Positions 1 through 7,245 are shown, counted from the first letter of the stretch. The stretch: 7,491 nucleotides of DNA from Tannerella sp. (GCA_031260095.1 JAIRKN010000118.1:1-7491); one strand, 5' to 3'. Notes: generated by a model not told the origin, from the sequence alone. Made by a program: numbers and translations.

Positions 1-367
1 ATACAGTGCTATTTTTCGCACATATTTTTCCTTATTCTTTTGTGGAGACGATGTGGCCGAAAATGTCCAGACCTACTTGCGAGCCACGCTGACGGGTATT
101 CCCTCGAATCCTGTCTCCAGCCCACACGCTGTTTCGTGGCATAAAAGAGTTTTCAGAGGAAAATACCACGGTAGGATCCTCAAGTGGAAAAACATATTGA
201 CAAACGACCGGGAATCTTCGGCGACGGAAATGATTGAATAGCATAATCGTTGCGGGAAAAGTGAGAAAACGTTTGATGTTCAAAACAATGATTCCGGTTG
301 GGAGCGCTTTCCCTGTTCGGATATGAATACCGTGTATCTGATACTCCCGGCTATCGGAAAAACATCA
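1..367. other. Stretch with no assignable gene, downstream of murB
   Basis: I recognise no gene here. A plus-strand frame is open from the left edge to a stop at 239-241, and a minus-strand frame with the same codon boundaries is open from just after the murB stop to 32-34. The minus frame lies in phase with murB, beyond its TAG TGA double stop. Both readings show similar purine-N-pyrimidine codon patterns, as expected when two frames share codon boundaries, so this does not decide between them. Neither translation shows a domain, signal peptide or family motif I know. The plus frame could be the tail of a gene entering from the left, convergent with murB. No clear terminator hairpin with a T-run follows murB. 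It could also be non-coding or decayed DNA. Confidence 0.35.
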
Positions 368-1378
368 CTATTGAACATATCTTACTTCCGGGACAAGTGA
401 TATGCCGAATTTTCCGTATACTGCCTGACGTATACTTTCGGCAAATGTTGCGATTTCGTCGCCTGTTGCTTCGCCGTAGTTAACGATGATCAGCGCTTGT
501 TTGTCATAGATTCCGACATTTCCCTGCTTTTTTCCTTTAAGGCCACATTGCTCAATCAGCCAACCGGCAGGCACTTTAACACGGCCATCGGATAGGGGAT
601 ACGAAGGAATTTTCGGATATTCTTCTTTTAATTCGCCGAACTGTCCCCCGGAGATCACCGGATTCATAAAAAAACTGCCTGCATTACCCAACTTTCCGCA
701 CTCCGGCAATTTACAACGGCGTATACCGGTCACCGCATCCCGGACGGCCTGCAATGATAAAGCGGTATCTTTCAACGCATCTTTCAAATTTCCATAGTCA
801 AGTTTATATTCGGGATTTTTCTGCAAGCGGATATTTACATGCGTCACGATATATGGATCGTGGTCGTTTTCCTTAAAAAAGCTATACCTGTAGCTGTAAC
901 GACACGCTTCATTCGTAAAAATACGCTTCTCAAACGTTAACTGATTGTATGTTTCCACCGTCTCAACCACATCTTTTATTTCCACACCGTAAGCTCCGAT
1001 ATTCTGGATAGCGGCAGCGCCTGTTTCACCGGGTATACGGGAAAGGTTCTCTACCCCACCCCACCCGTTTGAAACCGCATAAGCGACTACATCGTCCCAG
1101 CGTTCCGCCGCCCCTACACGCAATAATACGAATTCCGAAGCATCTTCCGTTAATACGATGCCCTTGATAGCGGAATGAAGAACGATCCCGTTGAAATCAT
1201 TTATAAATAACAGATTACTCCCTTCGCCGATATGCAGGGAACGGGATTCCTGGAAATATTCATCCCTTAATATACGGTTTAAATCCTCTTCGTTTTCATA
1301 TTCCATAAACCAACGTGTTCTGGCCGGAACATGAAATGTATTATGAGAATCAAGCGGGTAGTTTTGTTCGATACGCAT
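368..1378 (-). CDS. murB: UDP-N-acetylenolpyruvoylglucosamine reductase (MurB, type I)
   Basis: MurB is the cytoplasmic FAD enzyme that uses NADPH to reduce UDP-GlcNAc-enolpyruvate to UDP-N-acetylmuramate, the second committed step of peptidoglycan precursor synthesis. The 336-residue length fits the E. coli-like type I form (about 340). The FAD-binding part includes GEGSNLL (51-57) and IPGETGAAAIQNIGAYG (115-131). By comparison with E. coli MurB, the active-site residues are Arg164 in YSYRYSFFK, Ser235 in GNAGSFFMNP (the proton donor) and Glu331 in VPEVRY near the C-terminus, so the enzyme looks intact. The start MRIEQNYPLDSHNTF matches the usual family N-terminus and has no Shine-Dalgarno sequence upstream, as is normal in this phylum. 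It lies 126 bp after the SPOR gene on the same strand. That gap holds a hairpin repeat with a T-run, and I find no promoter match of its own, so whether murB is read through or separately transcribed is open. Confidence 0.97.
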   Translation of the reverse strand: MRIEQNYPLDSHNTFHVPARTRWFMEYENEEDLNRILRDEYFQESRSLHIGEGSNLLFINDFNGIVLHSAIKGIVLTEDASEFVLLRVGAAERWDDVVAYAVSNGWGGVENLSRIPGETGAAAIQNIGAYGVEIKDVVETVETYNQLTFEKRIFTNEACRYSYRYSFFKENDHDPYIVTHVNIRLQKNPEYKLDYGNLKDALKDTALSLQAVRDAVTGIRRCKLPECGKLGNAGSFFMNPVISGGQFGELKEEYPKIPSYPLSDGRVKVPAGWLIEQCGLKGKKQGNVGIYDKQALIIVNYGEATGDEIATFAESIRQAVYGKFGISLVPEVRYVQ

Positions 1379-1392
1379 GAGGTAAAGGGATT

Positions 1393-1466
1393 AAAAAAAA
1401 AGCAAAACGAAGTGAAGCAATCCTGGATAACAGTACCGTAAAAGGATTGCTTAGGGCTTCGCTTCG
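1393..1466 (-). terminator. Possible intrinsic terminator between the SPOR gene and murB
   Basis: Read on the minus strand, a hairpin with a 9-bp perfect stem (AAGCAATCC with GGATTGCTT, 1444-1452 and 1415-1423) extends through a small internal loop by CGAAG/CTTCG (1457-1461 and 1408-1412). It is followed by TTTTGC and then nine T (1393-1401). The loop is 20 nt. Stem plus T-run downstream of the SPOR stop codon is the layout of an intrinsic terminator. The 4-T tract abuts the stem, but the longer run lies 6 nt further on, and the long loop weakens the stem, so partial termination is as likely as full. The stem comes from a dispersed repeat, annotated separately. Confidence 0.4.
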
Positions 1467-1481
1467 CCTCACTAATGACGA
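1408..1481. repeat. Hairpin repeat family, diverged copy upstream of murB
   Basis: This segment shares the signature of the repeats at 7015-7359: GTGAAGCAATCC on the left, GGATTGCTT after the loop, a TTCGCTTCGCCTCA tract, and the outer-arm word AATGACGA on the right. The left outer arm (CGTCATTG) is missing, and A-rich sequence lies there instead. It is therefore a partial or worn copy in the 126-bp gap between the SPOR gene and murB. The family similarity is seen directly. That it arrived by transposition is inferred. Confidence 0.7.
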
Positions 1482-1504
1482 CAAGTTCAGACTTCTGACT
1501 TAAA

Positions 1505-1975
1505 TCAATATTGGCGTTCCAACAACCAGGCATCCTGGAAATTAGGAGCATATTTGGATTTGATAGCGTCACGGCTTCTGGCGGCGTCGGTCTTACTGTC
1601 AAAGCTGGTGACAATTACGCGCAGCATACCGGAATCATTTTCCGCGACAACAGGCCGGTAGCCTTCATCCGTCATACGCTCTTTCAAGGAATAAGCATTT
1701 GTTCTGTTCTTAAAGCTACCGATGACGACGGAATATTTCTTAAGCCCCGCTTCATCCTCGCCGCGTGCCGGTTTCACCTTTTCCTGTCTGACAGACTCAT
1801 ACGAAATTTCTTCTGAAGTCAACACCTCCGAATCATCCTCTTCTTCATTCACCCAATCACTATCATTTGATTTAGCCTGTTCATAAGCGGTTTTATAAGC
1901 GCTACTTTTTGATTTGCAGGAGCCAAACACAAACACACAGCATATTGCTGCTCCAAATAACAAAATCTTTTTCAT
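1505..1975 (-). CDS. SPOR-domain lipoprotein
   Basis: This is a 156-residue envelope protein. It begins with MKKILLFGAA and a hydrophobic stretch ending in FGSC, where Cys20 is the likely lipidated residue. KSKSS follows, so it is probably a lipoprotein anchored in a membrane facing the periplasm. Residues about 21-78 form an acidic, low-complexity linker (NEEEDDSE at 43-50). Residues about 80-152 are a SPOR domain, opening with KKYSVVIGSFKNRTNA and containing GMLRVIVTSFDS. SPOR domains bind peptidoglycan glycan strands stripped of stem peptides and often mark division or remodelling sites. That role is family knowledge and is not shown here. The start is supported by the signal sequence and by a well-placed promoter about 30 bp upstream. 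Its neighbour murB also serves the cell wall. No catalytic domain is visible, so it is probably a binding or scaffold protein. Confidence 0.9.
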   Translation of the reverse strand: MKKILLFGAAICCVFVFGSCKSKSSAYKTAYEQAKSNDSDWVNEEEDDSEVLTSEEISYESVRQEKVKPARGEDEAGLKKYSVVIGSFKNRTNAYSLKERMTDEGYRPVVAENDSGMLRVIVTSFDSKTDAARSRDAIKSKYAPNFQDAWLLERQY

Positions 1976-2002
1976 TTTGGTCTATTTTTTATAAATTATT
2001 CG

Positions 2003-2035
2003 CAAAGGTAATTATTTTTATTCTTAAAAAGCAAA
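2003..2035 (-). promoter_or_regulatory. Bacteroides-type promoter for the SPOR lipoprotein gene
   Basis: On the minus strand, TTTG (2032-2035) is followed after 21 nt by TACCTTTG (2003-2010). This is an exact fit to the -33/-7 consensus TTTG and TAnnTTTG used by the primary sigma factor in Bacteroidetes. Transcription would start near 1995-1998, leaving a short A/T-rich leader before the ATG at 1975. It lies in the 73-bp gap after the large DUF1080 gene, so the SPOR gene need not depend on read-through from it. Confidence 0.65.
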
Positions 2036-2048
2036 CTTTGGATATTAT

Positions 2049-5000
2049 TTATTTCAATTCTTTGATACGTATATGACGGAATTTCAGCGGTGATCCATGA
2101 CCTAAGAATCCGATATGGCCGGATTTATTAAACAGGCCGGGATGTTCTTTCTTATCCAGCGTTCCATTTTTCGTTGCTTCTTTGAGATCGCCGTCCAGGA
2201 TGACGGTACCGTTAAGCGTCACTTTAATATGGTTTCCGTCGGCCATGATCTCCTGGCTATTCCATTCACCTACCGGTTTGAGATAGCCGCGTTTAGCCGG
2301 AATAATGCCATAAACAGAGCCATGACACTGATATTCCTGAATATTTTTATAAACCGGATGCTCACTGTCAAGCACCTGAATCTCCATACCAACATAAGCC
2401 GCATCTCCTTCAAGCGGCGTACGGATGCCCACTCCATTATTGGCGGCAGGGGTCAACTGAAACTCAAAGCGATAAATAAAATTGGCATATTCTTTCTTCG
2501 TATACAGATTTCCGCCGAATTTCGTATCCGCCGAGAGGGAGATACATCCGTCTTCCATTTTGTAATCCACCAGATTCCCTGTCCATTCATACATATTCGT
2601 TCCGTCAAAAAGAACATGGAAGCCCTCCTTCTTTTCCGTTTCCGAAAGTTGATACGGTTCCAGACGCTCCAGTTCCTTCACATAGATATTGCGGTAATAC
2701 ACTTTGCTACCATGCGCCTGAAGTTCTATTTGCTCTATGGAAGGAATGGGTTGCGAATGATCCCAGTAGTTTTCCATGATCACATTGTCGACAACCAGCT
2801 CCCCGTTTAACAGAACCGTCACACGATCTCCGATCATTTTTATATAAAACGTATTCCACTCTCCCAGTTTATTATCCGCTACTTTCGGGGGTTTACTCGG
2901 ATGCGTCTTATTATTGTATAATCCTCCCGATCCGACCTGTGCGCCCACATTCACGCGGGATGTATCCCATATCTGTACCTGGGGCGTCCCGCGAAGATAG
3001 ATACCGGCGTCGGCTTCCGGCCCGGCAGGATCAAGCCTCCAGTCAATATACATTTCAAAATCACCATAGAGTTTTTCCGTACAGATATTATCCCCCTTGC
3101 CGTTAAATACCAGTTCACCGTTTACAGCCGACCATCCCGAACGCATCACATCGTCCGCCTTCGCCTGTGCACTTTTCAATGCAGCCGGCTTCATGTTCAG
3201 CCGTTGAGTCGGATTGCCAACCAATCCTTTCCAGCCGGTCAGATCCTTACCGTTAAAAATAGAAACGAAACCTTTCTCTTTCGGCATTTCATCCAGATGC
3301 TTGCGAATCGCCTGCCGTTGATAATCCGCATCCGGATTATTCAGGGCAGAGGAAGCTTTATTCAGCAACTCGACCACATTTTCCCCCGTAAAGGTTTTAT
3401 TTGCCAGGGCAATCTCCATCACCGCCTGCGCTGCATTTTCTTTCAGTGCATTATTATCCAGAAATCCTCCGGCATAGATCATTGCCGGAAACGTACCTGT
3501 CCGGGCTATATTCTTCAATATCTTATTTTTCTGTCCGTCTGTTTTTGCCGCCTCCATTGCTTTACGCAGAAATATCAGGCGGTTATCACCGGTCATTCTT
3601 ACATCGGATGCAAGTGTTATATAAGCATCCAGCGCACGGTCAAAATAAGACGAGTTTGCAGAATTTTTGCAGATATTGTATAAAGGCTCTTCCACTTCAA
3701 AGCCTTTCCACGCAAGCAAAGCGTCAAAGGCAGCATCTCCGGCAGGCCGCCCGTTTTCCGTATCAAATCCTTTCACAATCATATCCAAAGCCTCGCTGTC
3801 GCCTGTCGACGCCAGCACCGGATAATATAAATATTTTTTCGAATCACCGGCTTGAAGCATCCGGCGCGTGATCATTTCAGTCTGTTCCGCAGGCGGCATG
3901 GAGGATATGGCTGAAATAACGGCCTGTTGTAACGGTTTCACAACAGCCGGCTCGGAGGCTTCTTCCAACAGACCGCATAAGATCACCAGATCCTTTTCTG
4001 AGGCAACATCTTTCAACGCCTTATAAGCGGCCGTTCTAACTTCCGGCGAAGCGTTTTTCGTCTGATCCAGTATCACATTAAAATAAGAGTTTGCCTTGCG
4101 CAGAGCCAATATTTCAAGCGCGGCTTTCGTTCCTTCTGCGGAAGCGGACCCTATTATCTTCACAATAGCGGATGACACTTCGCCGTCAAAAGAAGAAAGG
4201 ACACTCTTTGCCAGTGCGACCGTCCGGGCGTCTTCGCTTTTCAGCAATCCGGCCAGCGCCGGAAGCGCATCTTCACTCCCGATCCTGTTAAGTGCAAAGG
4301 CGGCTGCCTGTTTAACGTCCCCGTCCGAAAGTTCCAGTTGTTGCACCAACGTCTGAATACCTGTTTTTTCTATCCCTGTTTCGATCCGTTTCAGCACATC
4401 ACTTTTATTCGGACACTGCGCTTCGTTTCCTATCCAGTTCAGGAGATCTATCTTTTCTTCCTTTCCTGCTTTAGGCAACATCTTGAATAATTCGGTATAC
4501 ATCGTCTGATCCGCATATTCGGATACATACCGCAATGCAGCATTCCGATAAGATTTATCCGTATCTTTCAATGCGGTTTTAAGCGTTTTCAGTCTATCGG
4601 CCTGGGTGAGAAAGACCACTTCGAGTGCGGCGATACGCACTTGCGACACTCCGGCTTTCGTCGCATTCTTCAACAGACTTTGAGCGGCGGCGGAAGCCTC
4701 CTTCGTACCGCCCTGCTCATACACCCTTTTAATCAACTGCACGTACGCATCCGTTGCACCGGTTATCTCATCCCTGTAACCGGCGGCGGCAGCAGCGGCC
4801 GACAGATCCGAAAGCGACGCTTTGCTCCCGGCTCTACCCAACGTCTTCAAAACGACGGCCTTTGTTTTAACATCATTCGTATTCAGCATCGCTTTCAGCA
4901 ACTCTTCCGTTCCTTCCGTCGACGTAACATCCCCTAAAGCCTGGATGATATTACGTTGCGCTTCGGCAGAACGGGCATTGCGCCTCATCAATGCCATTTG

Positions 5001-5513
5001 TAAAGCTTTAGCCGCAGCCTCTCCGTCTATCGAAGCGATCGTACGGGCAGCGGGACTGCTCAAGGCATCATCTGTCAGATAACCTGACAATTTATGAATA
5101 CCGGCGTCCGAGCCTAACACCGCCAATTGACGTATGATAAAGGCTTTCGTTCCGTCTTCCTCCGTCGCATCAAGCGCTTCGAGGTATGCCTGTTCCATTC
5201 TGCTCTTCAACACTTCATCCCCCGACGCATAATGAGCCAGTCCGCTCAAAGCATATTCAACGGCCGAATTTTCCCCCTTACCCGGCGGAGACATCATACC
5301 CGCCAGGCTCTTCACTCCTTCTGCGCCCGTAGCGGAAAGTTCTTTCATCAAATCATTATACTTCGACTGCTTCTCTGCCGGAAGCTGCGCCAATACATCG
5401 GCCACAATCGTCGAAGTCGTACGATTAGCCGGAACCTGCGCCGCGATAGTGCCGCAACAGAACACAAGGACGCTCAATAATACAGTAAAAATATTCTTTT
5501 TCATTATGTTCAT
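2049..5513 (-). CDS. Secreted HEAT-repeat protein with two DUF1080 (3-keto-disaccharide hydrolase) domains
   Basis: This 1154-residue exported protein begins with a Sec signal (KKNIFTVLLSVLVFCCGTIAA, cleavage probably near residue 25). VFCC is a poor lipobox, so I favour a soluble periplasmic product. Residues about 35-740 are an alpha-helical array of HEAT-like units, clearest at 187-229 and 389-442 (DVKQAAAFALNRIGSEDALP). Two DUF1080 domains follow. The first, about 747-947, has GFVSIFNGKDLTGW, then ADAGIYLRGTPQVQIWD and GEWNTFYIKM. The second, about 963-1153, has GFHVLFDGTNMYEW, then GVGIRTP, MEIQVLDSEHP and GHIGFLGHGSPLKFRHIRI. DUF1080 domains have a lectin-like jelly-roll fold, and characterised members cleave 3-keto-glycosides made by Gfo/Idh/MocA dehydrogenases. 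Such a dehydrogenase lies 75 bp upstream with no promoter match between, so the two are probably co-transcribed. I infer that the HEAT array acts as a scaffold. Whether both DUF1080 domains are catalytic, or one only binds sugar, is undecided. A second in-frame ATG at codon 4 is an equally good start. Confidence 0.92.
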   Translation of the reverse strand: MNIMKKNIFTVLLSVLVFCCGTIAAQVPANRTTSTIVADVLAQLPAEKQSKYNDLMKELSATGAEGVKSLAGMMSPPGKGENSAVEYALSGLAHYASGDEVLKSRMEQAYLEALDATEEDGTKAFIIRQLAVLGSDAGIHKLSGYLTDDALSSPAARTIASIDGEAAAKALQMALMRRNARSAEAQRNIIQALGDVTSTEGTEELLKAMLNTNDVKTKAVVLKTLGRAGSKASLSDLSAAAAAAGYRDEITGATDAYVQLIKRVYEQGGTKEASAAAQSLLKNATKAGVSQVRIAALEVVFLTQADRLKTLKTALKDTDKSYRNAALRYVSEYADQTMYTELFKMLPKAGKEEKIDLLNWIGNEAQCPNKSDVLKRIETGIEKTGIQTLVQQLELSDGDVKQAAAFALNRIGSEDALPALAGLLKSEDARTVALAKSVLSSFDGEVSSAIVKIIGSASAEGTKAALEILALRKANSYFNVILDQTKNASPEVRTAAYKALKDVASEKDLVILCGLLEEASEPAVVKPLQQAVISAISSMPPAEQTEMITRRMLQAGDSKKYLYYPVLASTGDSEALDMIVKGFDTENGRPAGDAAFDALLAWKGFEVEEPLYNICKNSANSSYFDRALDAYITLASDVRMTGDNRLIFLRKAMEAAKTDGQKNKILKNIARTGTFPAMIYAGGFLDNNALKENAAQAVMEIALANKTFTGENVVELLNKASSALNNPDADYQRQAIRKHLDEMPKEKGFVSIFNGKDLTGWKGLVGNPTQRLNMKPAALKSAQAKADDVMRSGWSAVNGELVFNGKGDNICTEKLYGDFEMYIDWRLDPAGPEADAGIYLRGTPQVQIWDTSRVNVGAQVGSGGLYNNKTHPSKPPKVADNKLGEWNTFYIKMIGDRVTVLLNGELVVDNVIMENYWDHSQPIPSIEQIELQAHGSKVYYRNIYVKELERLEPYQLSETEKKEGFHVLFDGTNMYEWTGNLVDYKMEDGCISLSADTKFGGNLYTKKEYANFIYRFEFQLTPAANNGVGIRTPLEGDAAYVGMEIQVLDSEHPVYKNIQEYQCHGSVYGIIPAKRGYLKPVGEWNSQEIMADGNHIKVTLNGTVILDGDLKEATKNGTLDKKEHPGLFNKSGHIGFLGHGSPLKFRHIRIKELK

Positions 5514-5588
5514 TTATTAATTCGTTGTAATTGTCCGGTTTTGCAAACCATCAGTCGTTTTCCGAAGGGGAAGCAATTCCGACGGATG

Positions 5589-6845
5589 TTAATCGCTCCA
5601 CGGCGCCCGCATGGGTTGGTTGATCAGGCTGTTTGCCGCTTCGTCATTTATAAACTGCAACTTTACCGGATCAAACTCAAGAGTACGGTTCAACCGAAGG
5701 GCCACTGTTCCCATATTAACAATCGTAGCCGAGCGAAAACCGTTTCGTTCATTCAGGGCAAAGGGCTGACGTGTCCTCACACATTCCATAAAATCAACCT
5801 GCTGTTGCAACGGCTCGGGATAATCGGCCAGTTTCTTTTCCCAACCGGGTATATCGCACACAAAATTCTTATATACATTCCCTTTTGGACCGGCGATATA
5901 AGGTGTATTCGGATTTCCGTAATCGCCTCCCCACAATACGATCTGACAACCGTCTTCATACGTATAGGTAATAGATCTCCATACTCCGACCGCGTCGGGA
6001 TGTTGCTGCGGCGCGTCGACCTCCACTTTCACCGGGCTGGTCGCATCCTTTCCCAGGATATACTGGACGGGGTCGATATAATGTTGCCCCATATCGCCCA
6101 GTCCGCCACCGTCATAATCCCAGTAGCCGCGGAAGGTACCATGCGTACGATGCGCGTTATAGGGTTTGTACGGCGCCGGCCCGAGCCACAGATCATAATC
6201 CAGTTCTGCCGGCACCGGCTCTACCGTCAGGTTTTCCTTCCCTACCCAATAAAACTTCCAGTTAAACCCCGTATAACCGCTTACCGTAACTTTCAGCGGC
6301 CACCCAAGCATACCGCTCTGCACCAACTTCTTCAGCGGTTTAACCGGCGTGCCAAGACCATAAAACGTATCCGCAAACCGAAACCACGTATTCAGGCGAA
6401 ACACATTCCCATACCGTTTTACAGCCTCCATCACACGCTTTCCCTCACCGATCGTACGGGTCATCGGCTTCTCACACCAGATATCCTTACCCGCCTTAGC
6501 CGCTTCGACCGACATGATCCCGTGCCAGTGTGGAGGTGTCGCAATATGTACGACATCCACATTCGGATCCAGTATCAGTTCTCTGAAATCGTGATACTCC
6601 GCAATTTTCTCCGGCACAAGCGCCTGCCCCAAAGCCAAATGATTCTTATCGACGTCGCAGACTGCCACCAGCCGGGTGCCGCCATAATTCAAATGTCCGC
6701 GTCCCATGCCGCCGACGCCGATAATACCTTTTGTCAACTGATCACTTGGAGCGACAAACCCCTTACCCAGTACCTGACGCGGCACAACGGTAAACAAAGC
6801 CAGTCCTCCCATTGTCTTAAGAAAAGTCCTTCTATTTGTTTTCAT
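5589..6845 (-). CDS. Tat-exported Gfo/Idh/MocA family oxidoreductase
   Basis: This 418-residue NAD(P)-dependent sugar oxidoreductase is of normal family length. The N-terminus NRRTFLKTMGGLALF is a twin-arginine signal with likely cleavage near residue 27. The enzyme would thus be folded with its cofactor in the cytoplasm and then exported. The Rossmann nucleotide-binding loop is GVGGMG (43-48), followed by AVCDVD (61-66). The family EKP motif is at 125-127 (WCEKPMT), and its Lys126 is the usual catalytic and nicotinamide-contacting residue. GGGLGDMGQHYID (246-258) carries the expected active-site His255. Exported relatives in Bacteroidetes oxidise a sugar hydroxyl, often at C3, using tightly held cofactor. 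With the DUF1080 protein downstream, C3 oxidation of a glycoside before cleavage is the likely job. The substrate and the direction of the reaction are inferred. The start is fixed by the Tat motif and a promoter about 42 bp upstream. Confidence 0.95.
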   Translation of the reverse strand: MKTNRRTFLKTMGGLALFTVVPRQVLGKGFVAPSDQLTKGIIGVGGMGRGHLNYGGTRLVAVCDVDKNHLALGQALVPEKIAEYHDFRELILDPNVDVVHIATPPHWHGIMSVEAAKAGKDIWCEKPMTRTIGEGKRVMEAVKRYGNVFRLNTWFRFADTFYGLGTPVKPLKKLVQSGMLGWPLKVTVSGYTGFNWKFYWVGKENLTVEPVPAELDYDLWLGPAPYKPYNAHRTHGTFRGYWDYDGGGLGDMGQHYIDPVQYILGKDATSPVKVEVDAPQQHPDAVGVWRSITYTYEDGCQIVLWGGDYGNPNTPYIAGPKGNVYKNFVCDIPGWEKKLADYPEPLQQQVDFMECVRTRQPFALNERNGFRSATIVNMGTVALRLNRTLEFDPVKLQFINDEAANSLINQPMRAPWSD

Positions 6846-6886
6846 GCACTATGATTTATTAAAAATTTGCATAATAAAATTCCTCG

Positions 6887-6918
6887 CAAAACTACAAGAA
6901 AAACTTATCTTTTCCAAG
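6887..6918 (-). promoter_or_regulatory. Probable promoter of the oxidoreductase/DUF1080 unit
   Basis: On the minus strand, CTTG (6915-6918, one mismatch to TTTG) is separated by 20 nt from TAGTTTTG (6887-6894), an exact match to the Bacteroidetes -7 element TAnnTTTG. The expected transcript would begin near 6880 and leave a leader of about 35 nt before the ATG. No operator-like inverted repeat overlaps it and no regulator gene lies in the window, so the inducing signal is unknown. Confidence 0.5.
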
Positions 6919-6977
6919 CACACAAAACGAAAAAAGTTTTTCCACAGAAAAAAAAACCGACACAACTCCACAGAAAC

Positions 6978-7011
6978 ACCCTCCCCCACCCTTCACAAAG
7001 ACGGGGAGGGT
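6978..7011. other. GC-rich hairpin between the repeat cluster and the oxidoreductase promoter
   Basis: ACCCTCCCC (6978-6986) pairs perfectly with GGGGAGGGT (7003-7011) around a 16-nt loop. On the minus strand the nearest T-run is about 20 nt beyond the stem, too far for a standard intrinsic terminator. The plus strand has no T-run after it. It could be a weak terminator for a gene right of the window reading leftward, or the GC-rich outer arm of the adjoining decayed repeat, since the intact copies also carry GAGGGG/CCCCTC arms. Confidence 0.45.
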
Positions 7012-7014
7012 ACT

Positions 7015-7083
7015 CGTCATTGAGAACGGAGTGAAGCAATCTAGGTACATACAAGTGCCGGATTTCCGCTACGCTCCCCGTCA
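7015..7083. repeat. Hairpin repeat family, decayed copy
   Basis: The left arm starts with CGTCATTGAGAACGGAGTG and continues GAAGCAATCTAGG, recognisably the same family as the two intact copies to the right. The right arm is worn: the reverse complement of about 7058-7083 still reads GGGAGCGTAGCG then AAATCC, close to the family words GAGCGTAGCGACG and GCAATCC. The inner stem no longer pairs cleanly, so this looks like an old copy. Confidence 0.6.
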
Positions 7084-7113
7084 CACTTATCAGACATGTT
7101 TACCGGGAAAGCA

Positions 7114-7224
7114 GAAGCCCCTCCCGTCATTGCGAGGAGCGTAGCGACGCGGCAATCCAGCACCTGTTTGCACCTGGATTGCTTCCTGCTTCGTTCCTCG
7201 CAGTCTGCAATGACGAAGAGGGGC
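7114..7224. repeat. Hairpin repeat family, intact copy 1 of a 132-bp tandem pair
   Basis: This is an imperfect palindrome. The outer arms are CGTCATTGC (7125-7133) and GCAATGACG (7207-7215). The inner arms are GCAATCCAG (7152-7160) and CTGGATTGC (7174-7182) around a 13-nt loop. An extra GC-rich clamp, GCCCCTC (7117-7123) with GAGGGGC (7218-7224), closes the base. Between outer and inner arms lie GAGGAGCGTAGCGACG on the left and, in reverse complement, GCGAGGAACGAAGC on the right. The open frames across it read out the palindrome on both strands and are not genes. The CGTCATTGCGAGGAGCG type of repeat is, from memory, widespread in unrelated bacteria. Confidence 0.85.
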
Positions 7225-7245
7225 AGACGTGCCGGCACAAGAGCG

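Noticed and set aside
1279..1614. 111-codon minus-strand frame overlapping murB and the SPOR gene
   Set aside because: It spans the 5' end of murB, the repeat and the 3' end of the SPOR gene in another frame, and has no protein signature.
5514..5588. Possible terminator or promoter between the oxidoreductase and the DUF1080 gene
   Set aside because: Only a 4-bp GGAA/TTCC stem without a T-run is seen, and no TAnnTTTG match is present, so co-transcription is the simpler reading.
5541..6854. 437-codon open frame on the plus strand
   Set aside because: It is fully antisense to the clear Gfo/Idh/MocA gene. Its translation is rich in Arg, His, Ile and Pro with no domain, which is typical of a shadow frame.
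6937..6945. TTTTCCACA, one mismatch from the DnaA box TTATCCACA
   Set aside because: It is a single imperfect site in A/T-rich DNA with no cluster, no dnaA or dnaN nearby and no unwinding element, so there is no origin evidence.
7229..7238. GTGCCGGCAC 10-bp palindrome between the tandem hairpins
   Set aside because: It is short, single and without a partner gene, so it is not above what chance gives in this GC-rich spacer.
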